A stretch of 64,000 nt of DNA. It comes from Methylaequor sp002691245. GTDB taxonomy: Bacteria > Pseudomonadota > Alphaproteobacteria > Methylaequorales > Methylaequoraceae. Where the stretch lies: contig NZHH01000028.1 in the NCBI GenBank assembly GCA_002691245.1, positions 1 through 64,000 of the forward strand, read 5' to 3'. Positions 1 through 9,078 of the stretch are shown one piece after another. The translations under genes and the position numbers were made by a program. Under the pieces are notes generated by a model that saw nothing but the letters and a program-made list of their open reading frames with translations, had not been told where the DNA came from and searched no databases. The stretch's first letter is position 1. Every line of letters begins with the position of its first letter.

Positions 1-92
1 ATTTCTATCAACAATTTTTCTAAATGGTATACTGACTCTTATTATTTTCGATCTTAATTAATATGATACAATAATCCTACTAAAAAAAATTC

Positions 93-374
93 ATGGATTT
101 ATTCAATATATTTGAAATAGTTACCTTTAAAAATTTTCTGGGTTACTTCGCAGCTTTTTGCACTACACTTGCATTTGTTCCACAGGTAATTAAAATTTGG
201 AAAACTAAGAGTACTAAAGATATCTCACTTTTAATGTTTGTAATTTTTACACTGGGAATAGCTTGTTGGTTGTTTTATGGGATACTCAATAATGACAAAC
301 CATTGATAATTGCAAACCTATTTACGCTTCTACTCTCTTTATACATTTTAATACAAAAGATCATAAACAAGTAA
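93..374 (+). CDS. SemiSWEET-type small sugar transporter
   Basis: A 93-residue protein with three predicted membrane helices. Helix 1 carries the PQ motif in the context AFVPQVIKIWKTKSTKDIS, which is the hallmark of the MtN3/SemiSWEET family. The usual family length is 85–100 residues, so the gene is complete. SemiSWEETs work as homodimers in the inner membrane and pass sugars down their gradient; the substrate cannot be read from the sequence. It stands alone, convergent with the MlaC-like gene and separated from it by 114 bases. The family call is firm; the substrate is open. Confidence 0.86.
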   Translation: MDLFNIFEIVTFKNFLGYFAAFCTTLAFVPQVIKIWKTKSTKDISLLMFVIFTLGIACWLFYGILNNDKPLIIANLFTLLLSLYILIQKIINK

Positions 375-488
375 ATACATTTGAATGTTAAATTAAATTC
401 ATGAATTAATTTGTACAGCATTTCTCTGTGTTTCATCAGTTTTACAAGAATTTATTTATAAATAAATAGAATTTAATGTCTTTGCAAA

Positions 489-1391
489 CTATCTTAATAA
501 AACCGAATTTTTAGATTTAAGTGCTTGGATAAGACCTTCTATATTATTGTTAGAAATAAATGAGTTGAATTCTGATTTTTTTGTCGCAATTTCACTAACT
601 GATCCAGCTAATAATACATCGAATATTTTCCACTCATCATTATTTTTTATAAGCAAATAATCAATTTTAACATCTTCTTCTTCGAGAATTTTTAGTTTAG
701 TTTTAACTAGATAATAATTTTTTCTTACTTCCTTACTACTTAAATTCTCAAAATCTATTTGTTTAATTTTTTTGAATCTCTTGATGTAATTTTTAATGAC
801 ATATTCATTAAATACCGAGATTATTTCTTTTTGTTTCACTGCTTTTATTTGATTCCATTTTTTGCCAATTATAATTGATATCATTTTTTCCACATTGTAG
901 GTTTGAGCTACTAAATTTTTTATTAGATTATAGTTTTTAAAATTTTCTTTATGAGATGTTCTAAGTCCATCGTGTAATAATGAAACGGTATCAGTGGGAT
1001 TTCTTTTTATCAAATTTTGATTTTGTTTATTTAATTTTATTTCCTTAAGTGTTTTCTGTTTGGATACTTTATTTTTTTTTATTTTCTTATCCAATGCTAG
1101 ATCATCTAAATTCTTTTCCTGTGATTTAGATTTTGTTAAAGTGACATTTTCTTTTGAAAAAGATTCAATTTTTGATTCCGCAAAGTTTGTTTTCTGAATT
1201 TTTTGTTCTTGCTCAAGATCTTTTGTTTGATTTCTAGAATTATCAGAAATTATTTTTTCAGTTATTATATTTTTTTCAAGGTCATTTTCGACATTACTCT
1301 TATCAAGATTTAGTAAGATAGTAATGAGCGCCATACAGATTAAAACAATCAATAAAATTATGATATTTTTTCTTTTATTAAATAGTGCCAT
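489..1391 (-). CDS. MlaC/Ttg2-like phospholipid-binding domain with N-terminal anchor and charged linker
   Basis: A 300-residue protein. One hydrophobic helix lies at about residues 9–27 with no clear cleavage site. A lysine/glutamine/glutamate-rich linker follows to about residue 130. The last 170 residues resemble the MlaC/Ttg2/HpnM family: an AQTYNVEKMISIIIGKKW-like segment, a FNEYVIKNYIKRF-like helix and a WKIFDVLLAGSV-like segment near the end match the usual layout. MlaC-like proteins carry phospholipids across the periplasm. The anchor plus long linker is unusual, because the family normally has only a signal peptide. No mla transport genes are nearby, so the partner is unknown. Confidence 0.68.
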   Translation of the reverse strand: MALFNKRKNIIILLIVLICMALITILLNLDKSNVENDLEKNIITEKIISDNSRNQTKDLEQEQKIQKTNFAESKIESFSKENVTLTKSKSQEKNLDDLALDKKIKKNKVSKQKTLKEIKLNKQNQNLIKRNPTDTVSLLHDGLRTSHKENFKNYNLIKNLVAQTYNVEKMISIIIGKKWNQIKAVKQKEIISVFNEYVIKNYIKRFKKIKQIDFENLSSKEVRKNYYLVKTKLKILEEEDVKIDYLLIKNNDEWKIFDVLLAGSVSEIATKKSEFNSFISNNNIEGLIQALKSKNSVLLR

Positions 1392-1895
1392 TATAGTAAC
1401 TATTATCTTTTAGGATATGAATCTTATTTTAAAATCAGTTTTTATTATTGTAAATATTTGTACCTAATTTAAGTAAATTTTGAAATAAATAAGTTTATTT
1501 TATTATTAATTTTGATGTTTTGCTTTCTTTTAATTAATTAATATCATTTAATTTGAATTAATAATATATTTTAAATTGAAGAGTAAAGTTATGAAAAACT
1601 TTTTAATATTATAATTCAAGCTTTCCTATTTCCTAATAAATTATGTATCGTTAATGAAACTTAAATAAAAGCACGATAGGTGTATATACAACACAATTAA
1701 ATCATTTGATTTTTGTTTGTAATTCAATGTTTACGGTCTTTCTAGCAATTAACAAATAATTTAGCTATTTTTTTTTTATATTTATTTTTATTTAATAAAT
1801 TAGTTTTTTCCTGGATTTCAAATTCCTTTTTAATTTCTTTACATTATTCAACTTTTTATATTCTTTAGGATAAAACATATGGTATTAATAATATT
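1392..1895. other. 504-base AT-rich intergenic region
   Basis: This is one of the longest gaps in the window. It lies between the divergent starts of the MlaC-like gene and gmd, so it must hold both promoters. I find no ORF of useful length, no tRNA and no strong hairpin. It is dominated by A/T runs. No promoter with good spacing stood out by eye. Confidence 0.5.
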
Positions 1896-2942
1896 ATGAA
1901 AAAAATAGCTTTAATCACTGGTGTAACAGGACAAGATGGTTCCTGCCTNTCTGAATTTTTATTAAATAANAATTATATTGTCCACGGAATAAAAAGAAGA
2001 TCATCAATAATAAATACTGAAAGAATAGATCATTTATATATTGATCCACTCGAAAAAAAAACAGATTTTAGACTTCATTATGGCGATCTTACAGACGCAA
2101 CAAATCTGTTAAGACTTATATCTGAAATTAGACCACACGAAATTTATAATTTAGCTGCTCAAAGTCATGTAATGGTCAGTTTTGAAACTCCAGAATATAC
2201 AGCTAATGCAGATGCAATAGGAACTCTTCGTTTNTTNGAAGCTATTAAAATTTTAGGTCTTGAAAAAAAAACAAAATTTTACCAGGCATCAACTTCTGAA
2301 CTTTATGGAAATTCCAAAAAAAANAGTCAAAACGAATNAACTCCATTTTCACCACAAAGTCCATATGCTGTTGCTAAACTTTACTCATATTGGATCACCA
2401 AAAATTATAGGGATGCCTATGGAATATTTGCCTCCAATGGAATTTTATTTAATCACGAAGGTCCNTCTAGAGGTGAAAATTTTGTAACNAGAAAGATTAC
2501 NATGGGAATAGCTGAAATAATTTCNAAAAAAAGAAAAAAAATCTACTTAGGAAATTTAGAAGCAAAAAGAGATTGGGGACACGTTAAAGATTATGTGAAT
2601 GGAATATGGAAAATATTGCAATTTAGAAGACCAGATGATTTTGTATTAGCAACTGGTAAAACGTATTCAGTACGAGATTTTGTAGAAGCTGCATTTAATG
2701 TTGTAGATATTAAAATCAAATGGATAGGAAATGGACTAAATGAAAGAGGAATTAATAGAGAAAATGGCTCAACATTAATTGAGATTGATAAACAATATTA
2801 TAGACCTTTAGAAGTTCATTACCTTTGCGGAGATGCAGCAAAAGCAAAAAAATATCTTAACTGGAAATGTAATATTTCATTTAAAACCTTGGTTAAAGAA
2901 ATGGTTTTAAATGACTTAAGAAAAGCTCAAGACAGATTGTGA
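1896..2942 (+). CDS. gmd: GDP-mannose 4,6-dehydratase
   Basis: Makes GDP-4-keto-6-deoxy-mannose from GDP-mannose, the entry step to GDP-fucose, GDP-rhamnose or GDP-perosamine for surface polysaccharide. The 348-residue length fits the family. The N-terminal Rossmann loop reads GVTGQDGS. The catalytic set is visible as ASTSELYG followed by the Tyr-x3-Lys of SPYAVAK, and the substrate loop FNHEGxSRGENFV is present. It overlaps manC by four bases (GTGA), so the two are translationally coupled and together form a short GDP-sugar module. No fucose synthase or rhamnose reductase follows, so the final sugar cannot be told. Several N bases give ambiguous residues. Confidence 0.95.
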   Translation: MKKIALITGVTGQDGSCXSEFLLNXNYIVHGIKRRSSIINTERIDHLYIDPLEKKTDFRLHYGDLTDATNLLRLISEIRPHEIYNLAAQSHVMVSFETPEYTANADAIGTLRXXEAIKILGLEKKTKFYQASTSELYGNSKKXSQNEXTPFSPQSPYAVAKLYSYWITKNYRDAYGIFASNGILFNHEGXSRGENFVXRKIXMGIAEIIXKKRKKIYLGNLEAKRDWGHVKDYVNGIWKILQFRRPDDFVLATGKTYSVRDFVEAAFNVVDIKIKWIGNGLNERGINRENGSTLIEIDKQYYRPLEVHYLCGDAAKAKKYLNWKCNISFKTLVKEMVLNDLRKAQDRL

Positions 2943-4333
2943 AAAAAATTACTCCCATAATTTTGTCTGGAGGTATTGGTTCAAGGTTATGGCCTCTCTC
3001 TACCAAAAACCTTCCTAAACAATTTCTTAAACTTCCCTTCAAATCCNCACAAACCCTATTTGAACAAACATTAGTAGGAATTAAGAATAGGAAAGTTTTC
3101 AGCAAACCAATTATTATTTGTTCTGAACAACATAAATTTTTAATCCTTGAAAGCTTAAATAAATTAAAGATTAAATTCTCTGATATCATAGTAGAAAAAA
3201 TATCTAAGAATACTGCACCCTCAATTCTATTAAGTATTTATCATTCATTAAATAAAGACAGGTCGAATTTATCTTTAGTTATTCCATCGGATCATTACAT
3301 ACCCAATCGAGATTACTCGATCCTAATACCTCCAAATGTCGAGTCATTAAATAGCCATATAATTTATGGAATAAAACCTGATTTCGAATCAACTGATTAT
3401 GGTTATATAGATTTCAAAAATAATTCAGGAAAAATAAAAAAAGTAAAAAAATTTTTTGAAAAACCTAGTTTAGCCAATGTGAAAAAATATATTTCTCAAG
3501 GCTTTTATTGGAACTCTGGAATTTTTCTAATTAACAATAAAAAAGTGATAGAGGATTTTAAAAAATATAATCCTGAAATATTAAAATTATGTAAAAAGAT
3601 AATTTCAAACTTATCAAAAGATTTGGAATTCCTTGAAACAAAATATGAATTTATGAATAAGTTACCTGAACTCTCTTTTGACAAAGCGATTCTTGAGAAG
3701 TGTGAATCAATATATATGTTAAAGTTTAATCAAAAATGGAGAGATATAGGTTCCTGGAAAACACTTACAGAAATATCCGATCAGAATCAGAAACTTAATT
3801 CAAATACAACTATTTATAATAATTCTACAAACTCAAATGTAATTAGTGATAAAAAAAATACAGTACTTAATGATGTTAATGATATTATTGTAATATCAAA
3901 AAATGATTCCATTTATGTAAGTTCAAAAAAAAATGTGAATAATATCAAGGATATAATAAATTATAAACATAATAAAAAAATCCTTAATTCTCAAAATATC
4001 TTTTACAAACCTTGGGGGCACTACGAAATTTTTATAAATTCTAAAAATTATCTTGTAAAAAAACTTACCGTAAAACCCGATCACAGATTATCTTTACAGT
4101 TNCACAAGCACCGATCTGAACATTGGGTTGTAGTTGAAGGAATAGCTCAAATAACAAAAGGNANAACAAAAACTATTTTAAAAAAAAATCAATCAACATA
4201 TATTCCNGTTGGNNAAGTGCACTGTATNAATAATATAGGTAAAAAAAAATTAGAAATAATTGAAATTCANATTGGTGAAATATTANAAGAAACAGATATN
4301 ATTAGGTTAGACGATCCTTATAAAAGGAANTGA
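2939..4333 (+). CDS. manC: Mannose-1-phosphate guanylyltransferase / mannose-6-phosphate isomerase (bifunctional, type II)
   Basis: Supplies GDP-mannose to Gmd. The N-terminal nucleotidyltransferase domain starts with LSGGIGSRLWPLS and contains the FFEKP and FYWNSGIFL motifs. The last about 120 residues are a cupin of the type II phosphomannose isomerase kind, with KPWGHYEIF, the LSLQxHKHRSEHWVVVEG metal-binding block and VHCxNN. The 464-residue length is typical of AlgA/ManC/CpsB. It starts with GTG overlapping the gmd stop. The 3' end overlaps the opposing membrane-protein gene by 27 bases. N bases are dense from about 4100 onward, so the last residues are uncertain. Confidence 0.92.
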   Translation: MKKITPIILSGGIGSRLWPLSTKNLPKQFLKLPFKSXQTLFEQTLVGIKNRKVFSKPIIICSEQHKFLILESLNKLKIKFSDIIVEKISKNTAPSILLSIYHSLNKDRSNLSLVIPSDHYIPNRDYSILIPPNVESLNSHIIYGIKPDFESTDYGYIDFKNNSGKIKKVKKFFEKPSLANVKKYISQGFYWNSGIFLINNKKVIEDFKKYNPEILKLCKKIISNLSKDLEFLETKYEFMNKLPELSFDKAILEKCESIYMLKFNQKWRDIGSWKTLTEISDQNQKLNSNTTIYNNSTNSNVISDKKNTVLNDVNDIIVISKNDSIYVSSKKNVNNIKDIINYKHNKKILNSQNIFYKPWGHYEIFINSKNYLVKKLTVKPDHRLSLQXHKHRSEHWVVVEGIAQITKXXTKTILKKNQSTYIXVXXVHCXNNIGKKKLEIIEIXIGEILXETDXIRLDDPYKRX

Positions 4334-4915
4334 TNAATATTTTAATACATATAAAATTATTCCNATNNNTANNATTAACAAACTAAAAAAGTAAATATTT
4401 TTTTTTATGTAAACNGTCGATTCTTTTCCATACTTATNGATNAAATATGATACTAANAAAAATCTCATTCCTCTTGAGAAAAAGGACAAANTTATAAAGA
4501 TTAAAAAGTTNATCCCAATAANTCCNGAGGCAAAACAAGTTATTTTATAAGGNAGTGGTGAAAACCCACCAATTAANATGATCATAACACCTAGGTNAGA
4601 ATATTTNTCATTAAATTCTTGAATATTTGANGTTACTTCGGGATAACTAATCTTAATTATTGGAAGNAACTCCGTCCAAAAAAAAAANCCCAATAAATAA
4701 GCTANTGCTCCTCCTAATACNGAAAATACTGTTACTAANGAGGTTAAAAGGATAAATTTTTTATCTGCTATAATATAAGGTATTAGGAATGGATCTGTAG
4801 GTAATGGAAAGAATATAGATTCAATAAAGGAGATAAAATAAATAAGCCATTTTGAGTTTCTTTTTCTACAAAATTCTATCAGTTTATGGTAAATGTTGTA
4901 AATTTTTGAGTTCAC
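4307..4915 (-). CDS. YqaA/DedA-like VTT-domain membrane protein
   Basis: About 202 residues with several membrane helices. The segment ESIFFPLPTDPFLIPYI near residue 32 and the later GVMIxLIGGFSPxPYKITCFAxG block match the SNARE-associated/VTT fold of the YqaA and DedA families. These are inner-membrane proteins linked to lipid scrambling and envelope integrity. The many N bases blur the last third and may hide an earlier stop, so the 27-base overlap with manC could be artificial. A second VTT protein of a different subfamily lies at 6004–6651. Confidence 0.72.
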   Translation of the reverse strand: MNSKIYNIYHKLIEFCRKRNSKWLIYFISFIESIFFPLPTDPFLIPYIIADKKFILLTXLVTVFXVLGGAXAYLLXFFFWTEXLPIIKISYPEVXSNIQEFNXKYSXLGVMIXLIGGFSPXPYKITCFAXGXIGXNFLIFIXLSFFSRGMRFXLVSYXIXKYGKESXVYIKKNIYFFSLLXXXXGIILYVLKYXSXPFIRIV

Positions 4916-5024
4916 ATCCTCTTATACCATTTTTAATAAAAAAGATTTATTCTTAAATACTTTTCTATCAATTACTGAAATATTTTTATAAAGTATGAAT
5001 AACTTGAATTTAAGATTTACCTAG

Positions 5025-5657
5025 ATGAAAGAAACATTATTAAATAAAGCAACATTTTGGCAAAAAAAATATAAACAAATAGATTTTAATCCTAAACAAA
5101 TTTTTGCTTATTCAAATTCTAAAAAAGACACTCTTTTTTCACTGAGTTTTTTTTTATCAATAATGTCAATAGAAACACTTTTTAATCAACCATTTAGAAA
5201 AAAAATTAAAATAGTCCATAATCAAATTTACAAGGTGTTCTTTAAAAATAAATTCAATCAATTAGAAAGAATAGAAATCAATTCTTTTGGTTTCAGCTTG
5301 TTTTTAATTTTTCAAAAGCTTTTTGAGGAACATGAACCTTCAAAACTTTATGTCAAAGATTTAATTGAATGCACGGTAAGTCATTGGTCATGCATCGACA
5401 ATGCATCTTACACAGATTTTGAAAAAAGATATCAAACGTTAGTTGCACTTTGGGATCGAAATAAATCAATTGTTTTGTCAAGAACTTACGAATCAAGAAT
5501 AGATCTTATTTTTTTATTATACAAAAGTTTTGAATTAGGGATTGGTGATAAAGTAATTATAAAAAAGAATCTTTCTGTCTTAATTTTTTCTGTAAGTAAA
5601 GCACTAAAAGAATTTAGGTTTGATGTGCTAAATGAACTAAAAAAAAAAAAATTATAA
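5025..5657 (+). CDS. Hypothetical protein, family not recognised
   Basis: A 210-residue protein I cannot place. It has no signal peptide. A moderately hydrophobic stretch lies near residues 36–50 (FSLSFFLSIMSIE). It is rich in Phe, Lys and Ile, and a conspicuous central segment, CTVSHWSCIDNASYTDFEKRY, lies near residues 113–133. It is probably cytosolic, mostly helical and basic at the C terminus. It starts with ATG at 5025, sits alone on the plus strand after the opposing VTT gene, and is followed by a poorly coding gap. Coding is supported by uninterrupted length and amphipathic structure only; no function is proposed. Confidence 0.6.
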   Translation: MKETLLNKATFWQKKYKQIDFNPKQIFAYSNSKKDTLFSLSFFLSIMSIETLFNQPFRKKIKIVHNQIYKVFFKNKFNQLERIEINSFGFSLFLIFQKLFEEHEPSKLYVKDLIECTVSHWSCIDNASYTDFEKRYQTLVALWDRNKSIVLSRTYESRIDLIFLLYKSFELGIGDKVIIKKNLSVLIFSVSKALKEFRFDVLNELKKKKL

Positions 5658-6003
5658 TGATTTATCGCAAATCAATTGATGTTACTTTTATATTTCTATA
5701 AACTTTTTTTATAAAAAAATGTATATAAATAATATTTTATCTTATCTAACCATACCCCAATACAATAAACTAGCCAATCATCTAATTAGTAGATGTAATT
5801 TTACAGGTAATTATTTAGAAATAGACACTAGCTATTGCTGTATTTGCAATGCTAATAATTGTTTTTTTCCAGGTCATGTAATTTTTATAATAGTTACTTC
5901 AATTATTAAAAAAGTTAAATACACAGTTGTAATTTATTAAGATTTACTTGAACAAAATTCATAGGATAAAATTATTTTAAAAAAAATTCTTCTTATTTTT
6001 TAT
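5658..6003. other. 346-base gap without a convincing gene
   Basis: An ORF of 73 codons at 5719–5940 runs through it. Its predicted peptide has low complexity apart from a Cys cluster (YCCICNANNC), and it has no ribosome-binding site, so I do not call it. The minus strand has frequent stops. The stretch may be a decayed gene or a long leader for the next gene, but I see nothing specific. Confidence 0.4.
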
Positions 6004-6651
6004 TTGACCTTAATTATTAGTTTCTTCTTTTGTTTTCTAATTTACAAAGATTTAATTTTAGAATTAAACTTTTCTGACTTTTATAACTATTATTTAAATT
6101 TAAAAGTTGAGATTGATAGAAACAAAATTTTTTTTATTTTTTTTTACTTTGTTTTATCGGTTTTTTGGATTTTCTTATTTGGATTTGTGTCTCCATTACT
6201 AGTTATATCAACTTTAATGTTTGGTTATTTAGGATGCTTAATATCTGTTATTTCTTTTACGTTAGGATCAACATTTTCATTTCTTGCGGCAAAGTCCTTT
6301 AAAAAGTCAATAAAAAAAATACTAAAAAAAAATGAAATAAATGAAAATTCTTTATTTCTTTTTATAATTTTTAGGCTCATACCCGGAGTTCCGTTTATTA
6401 TAAAAAATTTCTCAGGTGTTTTTTTTAAGATAAATGTCTATAAATTTTTTTTAGCCACATTAATTGCAGAAACACCTCAAATTTTCTTATTTACATTTAT
6501 TTTAAAAAAACTAATTAATACTTCAATTTTATTGTCGGATGATTTTAATCTTATGCTGTTATCTCAAGAACTTTTTATTCCCATTATAACTTTATTGTTA
6601 TTTGCTATAACTATCTTTGGTATAAAAAAATATTTTCAAAAATATTTTTAA
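6004..6651 (+). CDS. TVP38/TMEM64-family VTT-domain membrane protein
   Basis: A 215-residue integral membrane protein with about five helices. The diagnostic VTT segment is FRLIPGVPFIIKNFSGVFFKINVYKFF at about residues 120–147, followed by the ETPQIFLF loop. That matches the TVP38/TMEM64 subfamily, believed to act in membrane-lipid handling. The start is a TTG at 6004; the first in-frame ATG is much too late. It has no obvious partner, although another VTT-type gene lies 1.1 kb upstream on the other strand. Confidence 0.75.
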   Translation: MTLIISFFFCFLIYKDLILELNFSDFYNYYLNLKVEIDRNKIFFIFFYFVLSVFWIFLFGFVSPLLVISTLMFGYLGCLISVISFTLGSTFSFLAAKSFKKSIKKILKKNEINENSLFLFIIFRLIPGVPFIIKNFSGVFFKINVYKFFLATLIAETPQIFLFTFILKKLINTSILLSDDFNLMLLSQELFIPIITLLLFAITIFGIKKYFQKYF

Positions 6652-6707
6652 TGAATTGATTCTTTTTTAATTTCAATTTTACTATATAATTGATTAAGGA
6701 GAATAGT

Positions 6708-6836
6708 ATGAACACAAAAAATGAATGTGGGTGTGGGAGATCACCGACAGGTTTTTGCATTGGATGGCATTCATTGTCAGAAGCTGACTACAAGATTAAG
6801 TTAGAAGAATATGAAAACAAAAAAAAAAAAGGATAA
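6708..6836 (+). CDS. 42-residue Cys/His mini-protein with a CDGSH-like metal-binding pattern
   Basis: A complete ORF of 42 codons that starts with ATG at 6708 behind a good ribosome-binding site (aaggag, 6696–6701) and stops with TAA at 6834–6836. The N-terminal half holds CGCGRSPTGFCIGWH: Cys-x-Cys, seven residues, then Cys-x-Gly-x-His. This is close to the CDGSH iron-sulfur ligand pattern (Cys-x-Cys ... Cys-Asp-Gly-x-His), but with the Asp replaced by Ile and a gap one residue shorter. The second half is a charged helix ending in a Lys tail. The gene ends exactly where the opposing glycosyltransferase gene ends. The metal ligand role is inference; coding is well supported. Confidence 0.72.
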   Translation: MNTKNECGCGRSPTGFCIGWHSLSEADYKIKLEEYENKKKKG

Positions 6837-7571
6837 TTAAAATTTAAACTTCTTAAGATGTTTCCAAAGTCTTTTTAGACCAGTTGGTGCATTGGTTTTC
6901 CTTCTTTTAGGCCACTTTCTGGTAGGATCAAATATTGTCTGATCCAAACCAATGTCTTCAACTGCTGGTTTTTCAATTATTACTGTATAATAACCATGTT
7001 CTTTATAGCACACTCCTATGTCCAATTCATTTTTAAATCTTTCATATCCGCCTATTAAGTTATAATCTTTCATTCTTTTGACACCTGGTCTAAAAGAAAA
7101 ATATCCCCATTCCCAGCCTTCTTTACAATAAACTTTTCTGAATCCAATTCCTTTATGCTTAATTAAAGGACCATAGTTAAATATGTCTAATCTGCTTGCA
7201 CTTTTCTTGCTTTCTAACCAAACTTGAATAATCTTTTGATCAAAAGTCATTATTTTTAAAGAATCCTGAATAAAATTTTTTCTTGTATAAACCCAATCAT
7301 CCTCGCAATGAAAAATATATTCGGTGTTTATTAATTTATAAGCATCAACTATTGATTGGATTTGACCTTTTTTATTCTGGTTAAGGAGTAATTTTATTTT
7401 TCCAGACCACTTCTTTTCTATTTTATCATATACATCTTTATCAACTGAATCCTCTGTCAGGTAAAGGTTTTCTAAAGGAAAGTTATTGAATTTAAAAAAG
7501 CTGTTTAGGGTTCTGTCTAAAAGATCTAACCGCCCGCAGCTAGTTAGTACAAAAGACATTTTTTCTTTCAT
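6837..7571 (-). CDS. Glycosyltransferase family 2-like protein
   Basis: A 244-residue cytosolic protein. The N-terminal FVLTSCGRLDLLDRTLNSF strand–loop–helix is the start of a GT-A fold. A central HCEDDW is the DxD-type metal/nucleotide-sugar site. No membrane segments are seen, and the C terminus is strongly basic, consistent with peripheral membrane binding. A WEWGYFSFRPG block with a later ELDIGVCYKEHGY segment probably forms the acceptor side. Similar single GT-A genes are common in surface-glycan loci. The donor and acceptor sugars are unknown. It stands alone, 58 bases upstream (in its own direction, downstream) of gltD. Confidence 0.7.
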   Translation of the reverse strand: MKEKMSFVLTSCGRLDLLDRTLNSFFKFNNFPLENLYLTEDSVDKDVYDKIEKKWSGKIKLLLNQNKKGQIQSIVDAYKLINTEYIFHCEDDWVYTRKNFIQDSLKIMTFDQKIIQVWLESKKSASRLDIFNYGPLIKHKGIGFRKVYCKEGWEWGYFSFRPGVKRMKDYNLIGGYERFKNELDIGVCYKEHGYYTVIIEKPAVEDIGLDQTIFDPTRKWPKRRKTNAPTGLKRLWKHLKKFKF

Positions 7572-7629
7572 AATTAAATATATATTTGAAATTAAAATTT
7601 AAAAGTGTTTTTCAAATTTTAAATTGAAA

Positions 7630-9078
7630 TCATAATGGCAATTGTGAGCTACCCATTAAAAACTTATCAACATTATGTGCAACTTGTCTTCCTTCTCTAA
7701 TTGCCCAGACAACTAGGGATTGTCCTCTTCTCATATCACCAGATACGAAAATTTTTTTTATGTTAGTCTTATAGTCGTTATCATTAGCTTTTACGTTTCC
7801 CCTGTCATCAAGTTCTATACCTGCATCTTTAATCAGACTATCTCTTACAGGATGTACAAAACCCATGGCTAAGAGAACTAGGTCTGCTTTAATCTTAACT
7901 TCTGAGTCTTTACCAGAACTTTCCTTCATATACATTTTACCGTTTGAATCTTTATCCCAATGAATTTTTTTTAAGGTTAAGCTCTTTACATTCTCTCCAT
8001 CACCTTCAAATAACTTTGTTGAAACACTCCAGTTTCTATTTGCACCTTCTTCATGAGATGAAGATGTCCTAAGTTTTAATGGCCAGTTGGGCCAAGTTAG
8101 CATTTTATCCTCTTTGACTGGAGGTTTGTCAAGTATTTCAAGTTGAGTTATTGAGTTAGCACCCTGTCTATTTGAAGTTCCAATACAATCCGAACCTGTA
8201 TCCCCACCTCCAATTACAACAACATTTTTATTTTTTGCGTTGAATTCCGGGTCTAACTTAATTTTATCTCCTTCGCAAATTTTGTTCTGAAGCGTTAAGA
8301 AATCCATTGCATAATGTATACCCTTAAGCTCTCTACCAGGAATATCTAAATCTCTAGGTTGCTCAGATCCACAGGCTAAAACAATTGCATCAAAGTCTTT
8401 AAGAATTTTATTAATTGGTACGTCCTGACCTATTTTAACATTACATTGAAATTTTACCCCCTCTTGACGCATTTGGTCCATTCTTCTATCTATTAAATAT
8501 TTTTCCATCTTGAAATTTGGAATACCGTATCTAAGTAACCCACCAATTCTGTCATTTTTTTCATATAAAACTACTTCATGTCCTGCTCTTGCTAACTGCT
8601 GAGAGCACGCCAGACCTGCTGGACCTGATCCAATAACTGCAACTTTCTTCTTTGTTTTGTTGTTATTAATTTCAGGAATGAGCCATCCATTTTCATAAGC
8701 CTTATCAATTATTGACCTTTCAATACTTTTTATTGTCACTGGACTATCATCGATATTTAAGGTACAGGCTGCTTCACATGGAGCTGGACAAATTCTACTT
8801 GTAAACTCAGGAAAATTATTAGTGGAGTGCAGAACATCTAATGCTATTTTCCAATCTTTTTCATATACAAGATTATTCCATTCTGGAATAACATTATTGA
8901 TTGGACACGAATCATGACAATAGGGGATGCCACAATCCATGCACCTAGAGGCTTGTTCATTTAAAATTCTTTCTGGGAATGGTAAAACAAATTCTTCAAA
9001 GTTTTTAAGTCTTTTATTTGGAGATATTGAAGAACTTTCTACTCTTTCATGCTCTAAGAATCCAGTTACTTTTGCCAT
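7630..9078 (-). CDS. gltD: Glutamate synthase (NADPH) small subunit
   Basis: Passes electrons from NADPH through FAD and Fe-S clusters to GltB for glutamine-to-glutamate conversion. Residues 40–110 hold the Fe-S cysteines (CMDCGIPYCHDSCP and later CPAPCEAACTL). A first GxGxxG (VIGSGPAGLACSQQLARAG) binds FAD and a second (VVVIGGGDTGSDCIG) binds NADPH. The 482-residue length is normal. Its start overlaps the end of gltB by 13 bases, so it is the second gene of a gltBD operon. Confidence 0.97.
   Translation of the reverse strand: MAKVTGFLEHERVESSSISPNKRLKNFEEFVLPFPERILNEQASRCMDCGIPYCHDSCPINNVIPEWNNLVYEKDWKIALDVLHSTNNFPEFTSRICPAPCEAACTLNIDDSPVTIKSIERSIIDKAYENGWLIPEINNNKTKKKVAVIGSGPAGLACSQQLARAGHEVVLYEKNDRIGGLLRYGIPNFKMEKYLIDRRMDQMRQEGVKFQCNVKIGQDVPINKILKDFDAIVLACGSEQPRDLDIPGRELKGIHYAMDFLTLQNKICEGDKIKLDPEFNAKNKNVVVIGGGDTGSDCIGTSNRQGANSITQLEILDKPPVKEDKMLTWPNWPLKLRTSSSHEEGANRNWSVSTKLFEGDGENVKSLTLKKIHWDKDSNGKMYMKESSGKDSEVKIKADLVLLAMGFVHPVRDSLIKDAGIELDDRGNVKANDNDYKTNIKKIFVSGDMRRGQSLVVWAIREGRQVAHNVDKFLMGSSQLPL

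Noticed and set aside
1..92. Possible C-terminal fragment of an upstream plus-strand gene
   Set aside because: Two frames are open to about base 60 but neither gives a recognisable family end, and 60 bases are too little to decide.
440..475. AT-only palindrome between the SemiSWEET and MlaC-like genes
   Set aside because: The stem is made only of A·T pairs and has no T tract, so a terminator or binding site cannot be supported.
5719..5940. 73-codon ORF with a Cys cluster
   Set aside because: No ribosome-binding site, no family resemblance and low-complexity composition. A chance ORF in AT-rich DNA is more likely.
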